Source of the DNA: Gammaproteobacteria bacterium
GTDB taxonomy: Bacteria; Pseudomonadota; Gammaproteobacteria; Pseudomonadales; Azotimanducaceae
Assembly: GCA_026706385.1 (NCBI GenBank)
Contig: JAPOYV010000111.1
Span: forward strand, 25,645 to 89,644
DNA: 64,000 nt
Reading direction: 5' to 3'
Shown here: in pieces, positions 15,754 through 23,957 of the stretch
How the letters are laid out: the number at the start of each line of letters is the position of its first letter
Numbering within the stretch: the stretch's first letter is position 1
The notes under the pieces: model-generated
Databases searched by the model: none
Seen by the model: the letters and a program-made list of their open reading frames with translations, nothing else
Told to the model about the DNA's origin: nothing
Made by a program: the position numbers and the translations under genes

Positions 15754-17109
15754 GTGCGGTATCTGCTGCTCGATGACCGGGTCGTAGAGGACGCGCGGAA
15801 TGCGGAACTCGTCCTCGGGACCATCGAGAAGCAAGCCGCCAATCCTCTGTTCGGCGAGGACAGGCCGTGGGAGCAGCGTTTCGACAACCTCTACGCCAAC
15901 GTCCTCTACGACGACGAGGAGGAGATCTACAAGTGCTGGTATAGCCCGTTCGTGGTTGACCATTCGTCACGGGGAATGACCCTAGGCCAGCGCCGGCAAC
16001 TGGAGTATCGCCCGCCGCCCAACCGGGAAATGGCGATCTGCTATGCGACGTCCAAGGACGGTCTGGCTTGGTACAAGCCGGAACTGGGCATCGTCGAGTA
16101 CGACGGCAGCAAGGCGAACAACATCGTCCGGGGAGGCGGAGATCAGGCACGGCGGGGAGGCCCGCATGGTTCGGGGATCCTCAAGGATCCTCGGGAAAGA
16201 GATCCAAATCGTCGATACAAGGCCTTTTTCAAGTCCGAAGTCATCTCGGTCGCGTTCTCGGCCGATGGCGTCCACTGGGGTCCGACCATCCCCCGCGCGC
16301 AGGCCGACAGCAGCGGAGATACTCACAACAACGCATTCTGGGCCCCGACGCTTGAGCGCTACGTGGCGATCACCCGCCAGTGGGGCAAGCCGTCTGGCCG
16401 CCAGGTCGCAAGAACATCGAGCGCCGACTTCGTGGATTGGGAAGAGCCTCGGATCGTGCTGCAGGGACTCGACGAGAACGAACAGACCTATGCGATGCCG
16501 GTGTTCTTCCACGGTGGCGTGTACATGGGGCTCGTCGCCGTTCACGACCAGGACGCAGACCGCGTCTGGGGAGAACTGGCGTGGTCCCCGGACACGGAGA
16601 ACTGGCATCGCATCCTTCCCGGGACGCCGCTCATCCCCAATGGCCGTGAGGAGGGCGACTATGACTGGGGTTGCGTATTCCCGGCGGCGGGCCCGGTCTT
16701 CCTGGAGGACGAGATTCGGCTGTATTACGGCGGCAGCGACGGGCTCCACACGAGTTGGCGAAACGGTTTCCTCTGTTTGGCCACGCTGCGTCCCGACGGC
16801 TTCGCCGGGTACAAGGCTTCGGACATCTCGGAGGCGGCGCTGGTCACGACAGCGGCTGTTTGCGACCCGAAGTTCCCGCTCCGAGTGTCGTCGGATGTCG
16901 CTGAAGGAGGCAAGGTCGTCCTGCGTGTCCTCGGCCAAGGCCGGCGGGTGCTAGCCGAAAGCGAGCCGTTGACGACGACCGGATCGGATGCGCCCGTGCG
17001 GTGGCGGGACGACGGTGCCTGGCTCGCGTCCGAAACGGGAAGGGCGCGGCTTCAGTTCGCGTTTGAAGGGGCCACCGTGTACTCGTTCTCGTGCGAGGTC
17101 GCTGACTGA
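15754..17109 (+). CDS. Beta-propeller glycoside hydrolase-like protein (GH43/32-type fold)
   Basis: 451 aa from a GTG start. There is no signal peptide, so it is probably cytoplasmic. Repeated short strands with Trp/Tyr/Asp patterns are visible: YKCWYSPF, YATSKDGLAW, RYKAFFKSE, VAFSADGVHW, RYVAITRQW, WSPDTENWHRI, IRLYYGGSDG. This is the blade pattern of five-bladed propeller glycosidases of the GH32/43/68 group and of related uncharacterised proteins. A C-terminal beta domain of about 100 residues follows. No catalytic acid trio can be assigned with confidence. Its place beside a dehydrogenase in a catabolic region suggests a sugar-conjugate or glycoside substrate, which is inference. Confidence 0.7.
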   Translation: MRYLLLDDRVVEDARNAELVLGTIEKQAANPLFGEDRPWEQRFDNLYANVLYDDEEEIYKCWYSPFVVDHSSRGMTLGQRRQLEYRPPPNREMAICYATSKDGLAWYKPELGIVEYDGSKANNIVRGGGDQARRGGPHGSGILKDPRERDPNRRYKAFFKSEVISVAFSADGVHWGPTIPRAQADSSGDTHNNAFWAPTLERYVAITRQWGKPSGRQVARTSSADFVDWEEPRIVLQGLDENEQTYAMPVFFHGGVYMGLVAVHDQDADRVWGELAWSPDTENWHRILPGTPLIPNGREEGDYDWGCVFPAAGPVFLEDEIRLYYGGSDGLHTSWRNGFLCLATLRPDGFAGYKASDISEAALVTTAAVCDPKFPLRVSSDVAEGGKVVLRVLGQGRRVLAESEPLTTTGSDAPVRWRDDGAWLASETGRARLQFAFEGATVYSFSCEVAD

Positions 17110-17637
17110 TCAGAACCAGCCAGCCCGTTGAAGCACGTCCCGTGCCACGTCGGTCACGTGACGACCAGGTCCGTTGTCCACCGTGAAGTCCTCGATGTGC
17201 CCCGCGGTGAGGACGCCGTCGAGTTCAGTGGAACGCGCGAGGAAACGGGGCAGGTAGATTCCCGGGTCGCGCGACCGTATACGGTCGTGCATGGTCGCGA
17301 TGGGCGCGACGAGCCGGCAGAGCACGATCTCGGCACCGGGAACGGCTTCCTTATAGTGGGCGAGTTCGGCACGGCTCTCGATAACGGCCGCGATCACCAA
17401 CCGCTCGATGCCGGCTGCGCAGTAGTTCGCCCAGATCGACTTGAGATTCCGAAACGCCAACGCGAATCCGTGCGGGTCAGCGGGCTCATGCGGGTGGATC
17501 AAGGAGAGGCCGTCGAAGTCCACGCAGGCGTGCGAGACATCCGCCTCGATGAGCAGGTCGGAGATCTCGCCCATGACAGTCGTCTTGCCGGCGCCCATCG
17601 ACCCCGACAGGAGCAGCACCGGTACGCGACCGGTCAC
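17110..17637 (-). CDS. Small P-loop NTPase/kinase
   Basis: About 175 aa. The GTG start at 17637 overlaps the CoA-transferase stop (GTGA). It begins with strand VPVLLLSG followed by a Walker A motif G-S-M-G-A-G-K18-T and then a DFDGLS stretch like the acidic strand of nucleotide or sugar kinases. A later segment (RLVIAAVIESR, then EIVLCRLVAP with IRSRDPG) fits an adenylate-kinase-like or shikimate/gluconate-kinase-like fold with a mobile lid. No specific substrate motif is recognised. Tight coupling to a CaiB/BaiF CoA transferase suggests a linked role, though none is established. Confidence 0.75.
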   Translation of the reverse strand: MTGRVPVLLLSGSMGAGKTTVMGEISDLLIEADVSHACVDFDGLSLIHPHEPADPHGFALAFRNLKSIWANYCAAGIERLVIAAVIESRAELAHYKEAVPGAEIVLCRLVAPIATMHDRIRSRDPGIYLPRFLARSTELDGVLTAGHIEDFTVDNGPGRHVTDVARDVLQRAGWF

Positions 17638-18812
17638 CGCACGATCTGCCGCGCTCGGAGTTCCGTGATCTCGTCGGCCGAATAGCCCGCCTCGCCGAGC
17701 ACTTCCCGGGTGTGTTCGCCGAGTTCCGGCGAGCAACGGAAGATCTCGGCCGGCGTCTCGGTGAAACGCCCCGGCGGTCGCGCCTGGCGCATCGGGCCGG
17801 CGATCGGGTGCTCGAACTCGAGCAACGCGCCCATCGCCTGCACTTGCGGGTCGTGGATAACGTCGTCACGCGGGTTGATGCGCGCGAACGGCACTTCGTT
17901 CTCTTCGAGGCGCACCGCTAGGTCGTCCGTGTCGAACTTGGCGTAGCCGGCGTTCAGCGCTTCGCTGAAGCGCTCGGAGTCGAGGCCGGCCTGGGTGCGG
18001 AAGCGCTCGTCCTCGAACAGGTTCGGCAACTCGAGGGCGCGGAAGAGCCCCGCCCACTCCTGGGCCTGCACCGGCATCGTGCAGATGTAGCCGTCGCGGG
18101 TCTGTCGGACCATGAACTCGTGCGTGCGCCGTCCGTCGTGTGGTGTCTCGTCGCCGATCAGGCTGTAGTTCAGCATGTTGTCCGGCCACAGGAAGAACAG
18201 GGCCGAGTCGAGCATGGAGATGTCGACGCGCTGGCCCTTGCCCGTGCGCTCCTTGGCGACGAGGGCCGAGGCGATCGCCTGGGCGGCCGTCATCGACGTG
18301 ATCTTGTCGCAGATCAGCGAGTTGATGAGGACCGGCTTCTCGCTGGCGGGGTTCGACTGCAGCGAACCGATCCCCGAGATGGCCTGGATGATGGCGTCGT
18401 AGACGCGCCGGCCGACGTAGGGACCGGTGTGGCCGACGCCGTTGATGGAGGCGAAGACGAGCCCTGAGTTCACCGCGGCGAGGGTGTCGTAGTCGATGCC
18501 GAGACGCTCCATGACGCCAGGGCGGAAGTTCTCCATCACCACGTCCGCGCTCTCGACGAGCTTCATGAACACGGCCCTGCCCTCGTCTTCGCGCAGGTTG
18601 ATGACCACGGAGCGCTTGTTGCGGTTCATCATGGCGAAGGCGGCGCCGACGCCGTTGCGTTGCGTCCAGCCGGGGTTGCGCATGAAGTCGCCCGCCGGCG
18701 ACTCCACCTTGACCACGTCGGCACCCTGGTCGCCGAGGATCGAGGCGGCGATCGGACCTGAGTAGATGGTCGTCAGGTCGAGAACGCGGATGCCGTCGAG
18801 CGAGCCGGCCAT
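17634..18812 (-). CDS. CaiB/BaiF family (family III) CoA transferase
   Basis: 392 aa, the standard size. It moves CoA between acyl-CoA donors and carboxylic acids through an aspartyl-CoA thioester. Conserved segments are present: VLDLTTIYSGPIAASILGD, GADVVKVE, and MENFRPGVMERLG. The aspartate of LICDKITSM falls at residue 169, matching the catalytic Asp169 of formyl-CoA transferase. Together with the adjacent Baeyer-Villiger-type monooxygenase and the acyl-CoA dehydrogenase it points to breakdown of a cyclic or branched acid. It follows the monooxygenase by 3 nt and overlaps the small P-loop gene downstream. Confidence 0.94.
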   Translation of the reverse strand: MAGSLDGIRVLDLTTIYSGPIAASILGDQGADVVKVESPAGDFMRNPGWTQRNGVGAAFAMMNRNKRSVVINLREDEGRAVFMKLVESADVVMENFRPGVMERLGIDYDTLAAVNSGLVFASINGVGHTGPYVGRRVYDAIIQAISGIGSLQSNPASEKPVLINSLICDKITSMTAAQAIASALVAKERTGKGQRVDISMLDSALFFLWPDNMLNYSLIGDETPHDGRRTHEFMVRQTRDGYICTMPVQAQEWAGLFRALELPNLFEDERFRTQAGLDSERFSEALNAGYAKFDTDDLAVRLEENEVPFARINPRDDVIHDPQVQAMGALLEFEHPIAGPMRQARPPGRFTETPAEIFRCSPELGEHTREVLGEAGYSADEITELRARQIVR

Positions 18813-18815
18813 CGC

Positions 18816-20432
18816 TCAAGCCCCCGCGCTACGAAGTTCGAACCCTTCGTAGCCGTTGGCGACCACGGCGTCGCACTTCTCGACGTAGGGCGGGAACCCG
18901 ATCAGCGGCATGAACACCTGGGGCTTGCCGGGGATGTTCTTGCCGAGATACCAGGAATTGCATGTGGGATAGAGGGTCTGGTCGGCGACGGCGTTGACGT
19001 GGGCAACCCAGTCGTCCTCGGCGCCGGGCGTCGCCTCGATGGCGGCGAATCCATGGCTCCGGAGGTGCCCCATGCAGTCGGCGATCCACGCCACGTGCTG
19101 CTCGATCGAGGTGATCATGTTGGTGAGCACCGACGGGCTCCCGGGTCCCGAGATCATGAACAGGTTGGGAAATCCGCTGGTGGTCAACCCGAGGTAGGTC
19201 ACCGGACCGGCCGACCACTTGTCGGTCAGGCTCAAGCCCCCTCGCCCGCGTATATCGATGCGCAGCATGGTCCCGGTCATGGCGTCGAAACCGGTGGCGA
19301 AGACAATGCAGTCGACGGCGTATTCCTGTCCGGCCACCACGATGCCAGCGGGCGTTATGCGGTCGATGGGATTCGTGCGCACGTCGACGAGGTCCACGTT
19401 GGGCCGGTTGTAGGTCTCGAAGTAGCCGGTGTCCAGGCACGGACGCTTGCAGCCGATGACGTTGTCCGGACAGAGCAGTTCCGCGGTGGCGGGATCGTCG
19501 ACGGTCTCGCGGATGCGTCGGCGCACGAAATCGGCCGCCGTGTCGTTGGCGTCGCGGTTCACGATCAGGTCGTTGTAGGCGCTCAAGAAGCCGAACCCGC
19601 CCCGTTCCCAGCGCTGCCAGTAGTTGCGTTCCCGGTTCGCCTCGGCGTCTTGGAGAGCCGACTGGTCGTTCTTCGGAATCTTCGAGCCGAAGCCGGCCGG
19701 CTCCTTGTAGTTCCGCGCGCGAAACGCCGGGTACTCGCCCTTGATGTCGGCGACGAGGTCCGGATCGATCGGCGCGTTGCGCGCCGGGATGGAGTAATTC
19801 GGCGTGCGCTGGAACACGGTCAGGTGGCGGGCTTCGGCGGCGATGACCGGGATCGCCTGGATGGCGGACGAGCCCGTGCCGATGATGCCCACGCGCTTAC
19901 CCTCGAAGTCGACGCCTTCGTGGGGCCAGCGGCCGGTGTGATAGGTCTCGCCGCGGAAACTCGTCAAGCCCTCGAAGTCGGGGAGGTTGGCGGATGACAG
20001 GCAACCGGTCGCCAGCACGCAGAACTTGGCTGCGACCGTGCGCCCGGTATCGGTCTCGATGTCCCACTTTGCGCCGGCTTCGTCAAAGTGGGCCTTCACC
20101 ACGCGGGTGTCGAAGACGATGTCGCGCTCGAGGTCGAACCGGTCCGCGACGTGGTTGGCGTAGCGCAGGATCTCGGGCTGGCCGGCGTAGCGCTCGGTCC
20201 ATTCCCACTCCTGCTGCAGGTCGTCCGAGAAGCTGTAGGAGTACTCCATGCTCTCGACGTCGCAGCGTGCGCCGGGGTAGCGATTCCAGTACCAGGTGCC
20301 ACCCACCCCGGAACCGGCTTCGAACACGACCGCCTGGAACCCGGCCTGACGCAGGCGGTGGAGCATGTAGAGGCCGGCGAAACCGGCACCGACGATGACC
20401 GCGTCGTAACGCGGATGACTGTCCCCGGACAC
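18816..20432 (-). CDS. Baeyer-Villiger-type flavin monooxygenase
   Basis: 538 aa, the usual length for type I BVMOs. A GTG at 20432 is the likely start. The FAD-binding GxGxxG is GAGFAG (15-20), followed by GVGGTWYWNRYPGARCD. The BVMO fingerprint FxGxxxHxxxWP is intact as F159-R-G-E-T-Y-H-T-G-R-W-P170. The NADPH Rossmann motif is GTGSSA (185-190), and the ATG-type segment is FATGFDAMTG. Such enzymes insert oxygen next to ketones, forming esters or lactones, with cyclohexanone and steroid monooxygenases as models. It begins a run with the CoA transferase and P-loop gene. Confidence 0.94.
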   Translation of the reverse strand: MSGDSHPRYDAVIVGAGFAGLYMLHRLRQAGFQAVVFEAGSGVGGTWYWNRYPGARCDVESMEYSYSFSDDLQQEWEWTERYAGQPEILRYANHVADRFDLERDIVFDTRVVKAHFDEAGAKWDIETDTGRTVAAKFCVLATGCLSSANLPDFEGLTSFRGETYHTGRWPHEGVDFEGKRVGIIGTGSSAIQAIPVIAAEARHLTVFQRTPNYSIPARNAPIDPDLVADIKGEYPAFRARNYKEPAGFGSKIPKNDQSALQDAEANRERNYWQRWERGGFGFLSAYNDLIVNRDANDTAADFVRRRIRETVDDPATAELLCPDNVIGCKRPCLDTGYFETYNRPNVDLVDVRTNPIDRITPAGIVVAGQEYAVDCIVFATGFDAMTGTMLRIDIRGRGGLSLTDKWSAGPVTYLGLTTSGFPNLFMISGPGSPSVLTNMITSIEQHVAWIADCMGHLRSHGFAAIEATPGAEDDWVAHVNAVADQTLYPTCNSWYLGKNIPGKPQVFMPLIGFPPYVEKCDAVVANGYEGFELRSAGA

Positions 20433-20530
20433 TTGGCTAATGAAACCCCCTCATGCGGAGTTGGATCGCGCACCTTAACCCAGCGAGATTCTACACACTC
20501 GATTGCGTCTCCACGTTGCTCGGCATGTTG

Positions 20531-20547
20531 ATGAATTCAATATTCAT
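20531..20547. promoter_or_regulatory. Inverted repeat ATGAAT-N5-ATTCAT (candidate operator)
   Basis: A perfect 6-bp inverted repeat with a 5-nt spacer lies in an AT-rich island within GC-rich DNA, 13-30 nt upstream of the candidate -35 element of the next gene. The spacing fits a dimeric transcription-factor site upstream of a promoter. The regulator is unknown. Confidence 0.45.
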
Positions 20548-20557
20548 ATGCTCAGAA

Positions 20558-20588
20558 TCTTGAAAAAGTTTATTCAAGACCCCATTAT
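20558..20588 (+). promoter_or_regulatory. Candidate sigma-70 promoter overlapped by inverted repeat
   Basis: The -35 TTGAAA (20560-20565), a 17-nt spacer and a -10 CATTAT (20583-20588) form a reasonable sigma-70 promoter. A second inverted repeat, TCTTGAA (20558-20564) / TTCAAGA (20573-20579), overlaps the -35 and spacer, as a repressor operator would. Transcription would start near 20595, about 23 nt before the ATG at 20618. Confidence 0.5.
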
Positions 20589-20617
20589 CCATCTATCGAA
20601 TGCGACGGAGCGAACCC

Positions 20618-21637
20618 ATGCGTGAGGAAGTCAACCGGATACTCAAACTGGTGGAGGACGGCAAACTCACCGGTGACCAGGCGAGTGCCATGATCGATGC
20701 GCTCGACTCGGCGGAGCGACGCTCTCGCCGGTCCGAGACGCGGCATCACGGGCGGGAGCGACGTCATCGCCAGCGCCACGGCGGCGGTCGCGCGTTCGGC
20801 GGCCTGCTCGACGAACTCGGCCTCGACATCGGGCGTGCCGTCGAGGACGCCCTGCGCGGCGTGCGCGACGCGGGCGGGCTCGCGTACGCGTTCGGTGGCG
20901 CGGCGGGGGCCGACTGGGTCGACGACACCAACAGCGCGACGCTCGCCAAGGTGGAGCAGCCGACCGGGGACGACTACAAGGTCGAAGGAAATCGGCTGGT
21001 GGTCTCCGAACTCAAGAACCTCGACCTCAAGCAGGCGGAGTTCTGCGACAACACCATGCATGCGGCGGCCTTGCAGGACGTCGAAGTGGTCAACGGTCCG
21101 CTGTGCCGCAATACGCTGCGCGGCGCATCGCTGAAACGGGCCTCGCTCACCGCGTCGGACGTGACCGGCAACACCTTGAACGGCGCGAGCCTCAACCGCA
21201 TCGCCCTGACATCGTCGGTGTTCAAGGACAACAGCGTCAACGGCGCGCACGTGCGCGAGTTGGACATGTCGAGCGCGGAAATCCGATCGACGAAGATCGC
21301 GGGCTCGAAGGTCAAGGCCGTCACGCTCAGCGACGGCACCAAGCTCAGCCAGGTGAAGATCAGCGGCGTCGTCGGGGAACGGTGGAAGTTGGTGGCAAGC
21401 ACCCTGTCCGGGGTGAAGTTCGCCGCGCTGACCGACGAGGCGATGCGCATCCGCGACCTCGACCTCGAGCGCGTCAATCTGACCGGCTGCGACTTCGTGG
21501 GCTGCACCTTCGACGGGACGACGATCCGGGACGTGGATGCGCAGAACCTGCGATTCTTGGGCGTGGATTTCACGGGGATGACCATCGACTCCGCGGAACG
21601 GCTCGAAGCGCTAGCGACGTCGGCCGATGCCGCCTGA
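20618..21637 (+). CDS. YvlB/LiaX-N-like domain protein with pentapeptide-like repeats
   Basis: 339 aa from the ATG at 20618, which has GGAG 7 nt upstream; an ATG at 20600 lacks one. Residues 1-30 (ILKLVEDGKLTGDQASAMIDAL) match the short helical SHOCT-like domain at the N-terminus of YvlB/LiaX envelope-stress proteins. A basic Arg/His-rich linker (32-57) follows. From about 105 to 325 the sequence becomes a regular ladder of short units such as LDLERVNLTGCDFVGCTFDG, a pentapeptide-like or right-handed beta-helix pattern. There is no signal peptide or membrane span, so it is likely cytoplasmic or surface-associated from inside. The next gene carries the same helical domain at its C-terminus. 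Confidence 0.75.
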   Translation: MREEVNRILKLVEDGKLTGDQASAMIDALDSAERRSRRSETRHHGRERRHRQRHGGGRAFGGLLDELGLDIGRAVEDALRGVRDAGGLAYAFGGAAGADWVDDTNSATLAKVEQPTGDDYKVEGNRLVVSELKNLDLKQAEFCDNTMHAAALQDVEVVNGPLCRNTLRGASLKRASLTASDVTGNTLNGASLNRIALTSSVFKDNSVNGAHVRELDMSSAEIRSTKIAGSKVKAVTLSDGTKLSQVKISGVVGERWKLVASTLSGVKFAALTDEAMRIRDLDLERVNLTGCDFVGCTFDGTTIRDVDAQNLRFLGVDFTGMTIDSAERLEALATSADAA

Positions 21638-22088
21638 CCGTCACGAGGGCGGCGACGGCGGCTTAAGCGTCTGCCCAGCCTGCGATGGTCGGCTGGTTCC
21701 CCGAGAACTGGCCTGCAAGGACTGCGGCCTGGTCGTGCAGACGCGCTTCAAGGGCAACGAGTTCGTCGGCCTCGACGACGACAACCTGCACCTGCTGCGC
21801 ATTTTCGTGGCGTGCGAAGGACGTATCCGCGACATGGAACGAGCGCTCGGGGTGAGCTATCCCACCGTGAAATCGCGCCTTGCGGGACTGCGGCGCACAT
21901 TGGGCACGGTCGAACCGGCGACCGAAACGCCGCGCCCGCCGCAGGATGACAAGCCCGAGGGCTTCGCCGGGGAACAGAGCGACCGCGGGGGTCCGGCGGC
22001 TGTGCTGGACCGCCTCGAGGCGGGGGAGATCGACTTCGACGAAGCGCTTCAGTCGATCAGGCGGGTGTCGCCGCGTGCGCGGCGATGA
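21627..22088 (+). CDS. DUF2089 zinc-ribbon/HTH protein
   Basis: 153 aa. An N-terminal zinc ribbon has C16-P-A-C19 and C30-K-D-C33. A predicted helix-turn-helix follows at about 64-94 ([20 protein letters not shown]), as in DUF2089 proteins, which are thought to be DNA-binding regulators. A Pro-rich linker leads to a short C-terminal helical domain ([19 protein letters not shown]) that resembles the N-terminal domain of the preceding gene product. The start overlaps the end of the upstream gene by 11 nt, so the two are translationally linked. The 3' end overlaps convergent recQ by 32 nt. A plausible role is autoregulation of the pair through the inverted repeats at 20531-20579. Confidence 0.82.
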   Translation: MPPDRHEGGDGGLSVCPACDGRLVPRELACKDCGLVVQTRFKGNEFVGLDDDNLHLLRIFVACEGRIRDMERALGVSYPTVKSRLAGLRRTLGTVEPATETPRPPQDDKPEGFAGEQSDRGGPAAVLDRLEAGEIDFDEALQSIRRVSPRARR

Positions 22089-23877
22089 CTTCGAGGAATG
22101 CATCGGCGTAGCGATCGAGCTTGGCTTGACCGACGCCGTGCACCGCGACCATGGCGTCCCGGGATTGCGGGCGCAGCCGGACGAATTCCTTGAGCGTGGC
22201 GTCGTGGAAGACGACGTAGGGCGGTACCGACGCATCGTCCGCTAGGCGCAAGCGGCACTCACGCAGCGCCTCCCAAAGCGCTTCGTCCTGGGTGGTGATC
22301 TCGAATCCATCGTCGCGCGATTTGGCGGGAGACCGCCGACGGGACCGGTTGGCCACGGTGTCCTCGCGCAGCGTGAGCGTCGTTTCGCCGCGCAAGAGCG
22401 GGCGCGCGGCCTGGGTTAGCCGTAGTGCACCGAATCGGGCCGCGTCGGCCAGCACGAACCGGTGCGCGATCAACTGACGCAGCAAGGACCGCCAGTGGAC
22501 CTCGCCGACCTCCGCGCCGATGCCGAAGGTCGACAGCTGGTCATGGCGATGCTGCTGCACCTTGGCGGTGTCCTTGCCGCGGAGCACGTCGATGACGTGG
22601 CCGGCACCGAAGTATTGCCCGGTGCGCACGATGCACGACATCAGCTTCTGCGCCGCCACGGTGCCGTCGTAGGTCTTGGGCGGATCCAGGCAGATATCGC
22701 AGTTGCCGCAAGCCTCTGGGGGATGGTCACCGAAATAGCCGAGCAGGGCCGCGCGGCGACATGCCGTGACCTCGCACCAGCCGAGTAGGGCGTCGAGCTT
22801 GCTGCGTTCGATGCGCTTTTGCTGCTCGCTGGCTTCGCCCTGGTCGACAAGCTGCCGCACGCGGACGACGTCCTGCAGCCCGTAGATCATCCAGGCATCG
22901 GCATGCTCGCCGTCGCGGCCGGCACGGCCGGTCTCTTGGTAGTAGGCCTCGATGCTCTTCGGCAGGTCGACGTGTGCGACGAAACGAACGTCTGGCTTGT
23001 CGATTCCCATGCCGAACGCGATCGTGGCGACAACGACGACGCCATCCTCCCGCAGGAAGCGCGCTTGGTGGTCCGACCGGTCGCGGCCGGACATCCCGGC
23101 ATGGTAGGGGACAGCGTCGTGGCCGTCGGCGCGCAGCAGTTCGGCCGTCGCCTCGGTCTTGCGCCGCGACAGGCAATAGACGATGCCGGGCTGGCCGCGA
23201 TGTTCCTCCATGAACGCAAGCAATTGATCGTTCGCGTTGGATTTGATCCGGACCGAGTAGCGGATGTTGGGACGGTCGAACCCGCTCACGAATCGAGCCG
23301 GCCTGTCCAGGCGCAGGCGGTTGACGATCTCTGCGCGCGTTCGGGCGTCCGCGGTTGCGGTTAGCGCCATGCGCGGAACCTCGGGGAACCGGTCGGCGAG
23401 AACGTCGAGGCCGAGGTAGTCCTGGCGGAAGTCGTGACCCCATTGCGAGACGCAATGCGCTTCGTCGATCGCGAACAGCGGGACGTCCGCCCGGTCGAGA
23501 ATCTGCAGCGTCTCTTCCTGCAGCAGGCGCTCCGGGGCGAGGTAGAGCAGGTCGAGCCGGCCCTCGGCGAGTTGACGGGTGATGTCGACCTGCTCGTGCC
23601 AAGGCACGGTCGAATTCAGGAACGACGCGGCCACGCCGAGTTGCCGGAGTGCCGCGACCTGGTCCTGCATCAGGGCGATCAGCGGGGAAACCACCACGGC
23701 CGTGCCCGGCCGAATCAGCGCAGGGACTTGGTAGCACAGCGACTTGCCGCCGCCGGTAGGCATCAGCACCAGGCAATCGCGGCCCGCGAGGACGGCTTCG
23801 ATCACCTCCGCCTGTCCCGGCCGGAAGTCGTCGTACCCGTAGATTGTCCGTAGAGTGTTGCGGGCCTGCTCGCGCAC
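22057..23877 (-). CDS. recQ: ATP-dependent DNA helicase RecQ
   Basis: 606 aa from a GTG start, full-length RecQ. Motif 0/I reads [11 protein letters not shown] then [16 protein letters not shown] (Walker A), motif II is [17 protein letters not shown], and later motifs include GRAGRDG. The RecQ zinc-binding cysteines are seen in [11 protein letters not shown] followed by CGNCDIC. An RQC winged-helix region follows, and an HRDC domain sits at the C-terminus (about 535-605). RecQ unwinds DNA with 3'-5' polarity during recombination and fork repair. Its last 32 nt overlap the DUF2089 gene tail to tail. Confidence 0.97.
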   Translation of the reverse strand: MREQARNTLRTIYGYDDFRPGQAEVIEAVLAGRDCLVLMPTGGGKSLCYQVPALIRPGTAVVVSPLIALMQDQVAALRQLGVAASFLNSTVPWHEQVDITRQLAEGRLDLLYLAPERLLQEETLQILDRADVPLFAIDEAHCVSQWGHDFRQDYLGLDVLADRFPEVPRMALTATADARTRAEIVNRLRLDRPARFVSGFDRPNIRYSVRIKSNANDQLLAFMEEHRGQPGIVYCLSRRKTEATAELLRADGHDAVPYHAGMSGRDRSDHQARFLREDGVVVVATIAFGMGIDKPDVRFVAHVDLPKSIEAYYQETGRAGRDGEHADAWMIYGLQDVVRVRQLVDQGEASEQQKRIERSKLDALLGWCEVTACRRAALLGYFGDHPPEACGNCDICLDPPKTYDGTVAAQKLMSCIVRTGQYFGAGHVIDVLRGKDTAKVQQHRHDQLSTFGIGAEVGEVHWRSLLRQLIAHRFVLADAARFGALRLTQAARPLLRGETTLTLREDTVANRSRRRSPAKSRDDGFEITTQDEALWEALRECRLRLADDASVPPYVVFHDATLKEFVRLRPQSRDAMVAVHGVGQAKLDRYADAFLEVIAAHAATPA

Positions 23878-23895
23878 GACCGCGATTATAGGTGC

Positions 23896-23957
23896 GGGCG
23901 TTGCCTACGGGCGCCCCATTCGCTCTTTCCGCGCCTATGAGTGGGCGATTTCCTACG
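23896..23957. repeat. Short dispersed inverted-repeat element (GGGCG...CCTACG...CGCCC)
   Basis: Two related copies lie between recQ and the Gfo/Idh gene. The first (23896-23919) pairs GGGCG with CGCCC around TTGCCTACGGG and ends CCAT. The second (23943-23957) is the 15-mer GGGCGATTTCCTACG, identical to 30354-30368, and it supplies the stop codon region of the minus-strand gene. This points to a small repeat family near gene ends. Confidence 0.45.
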
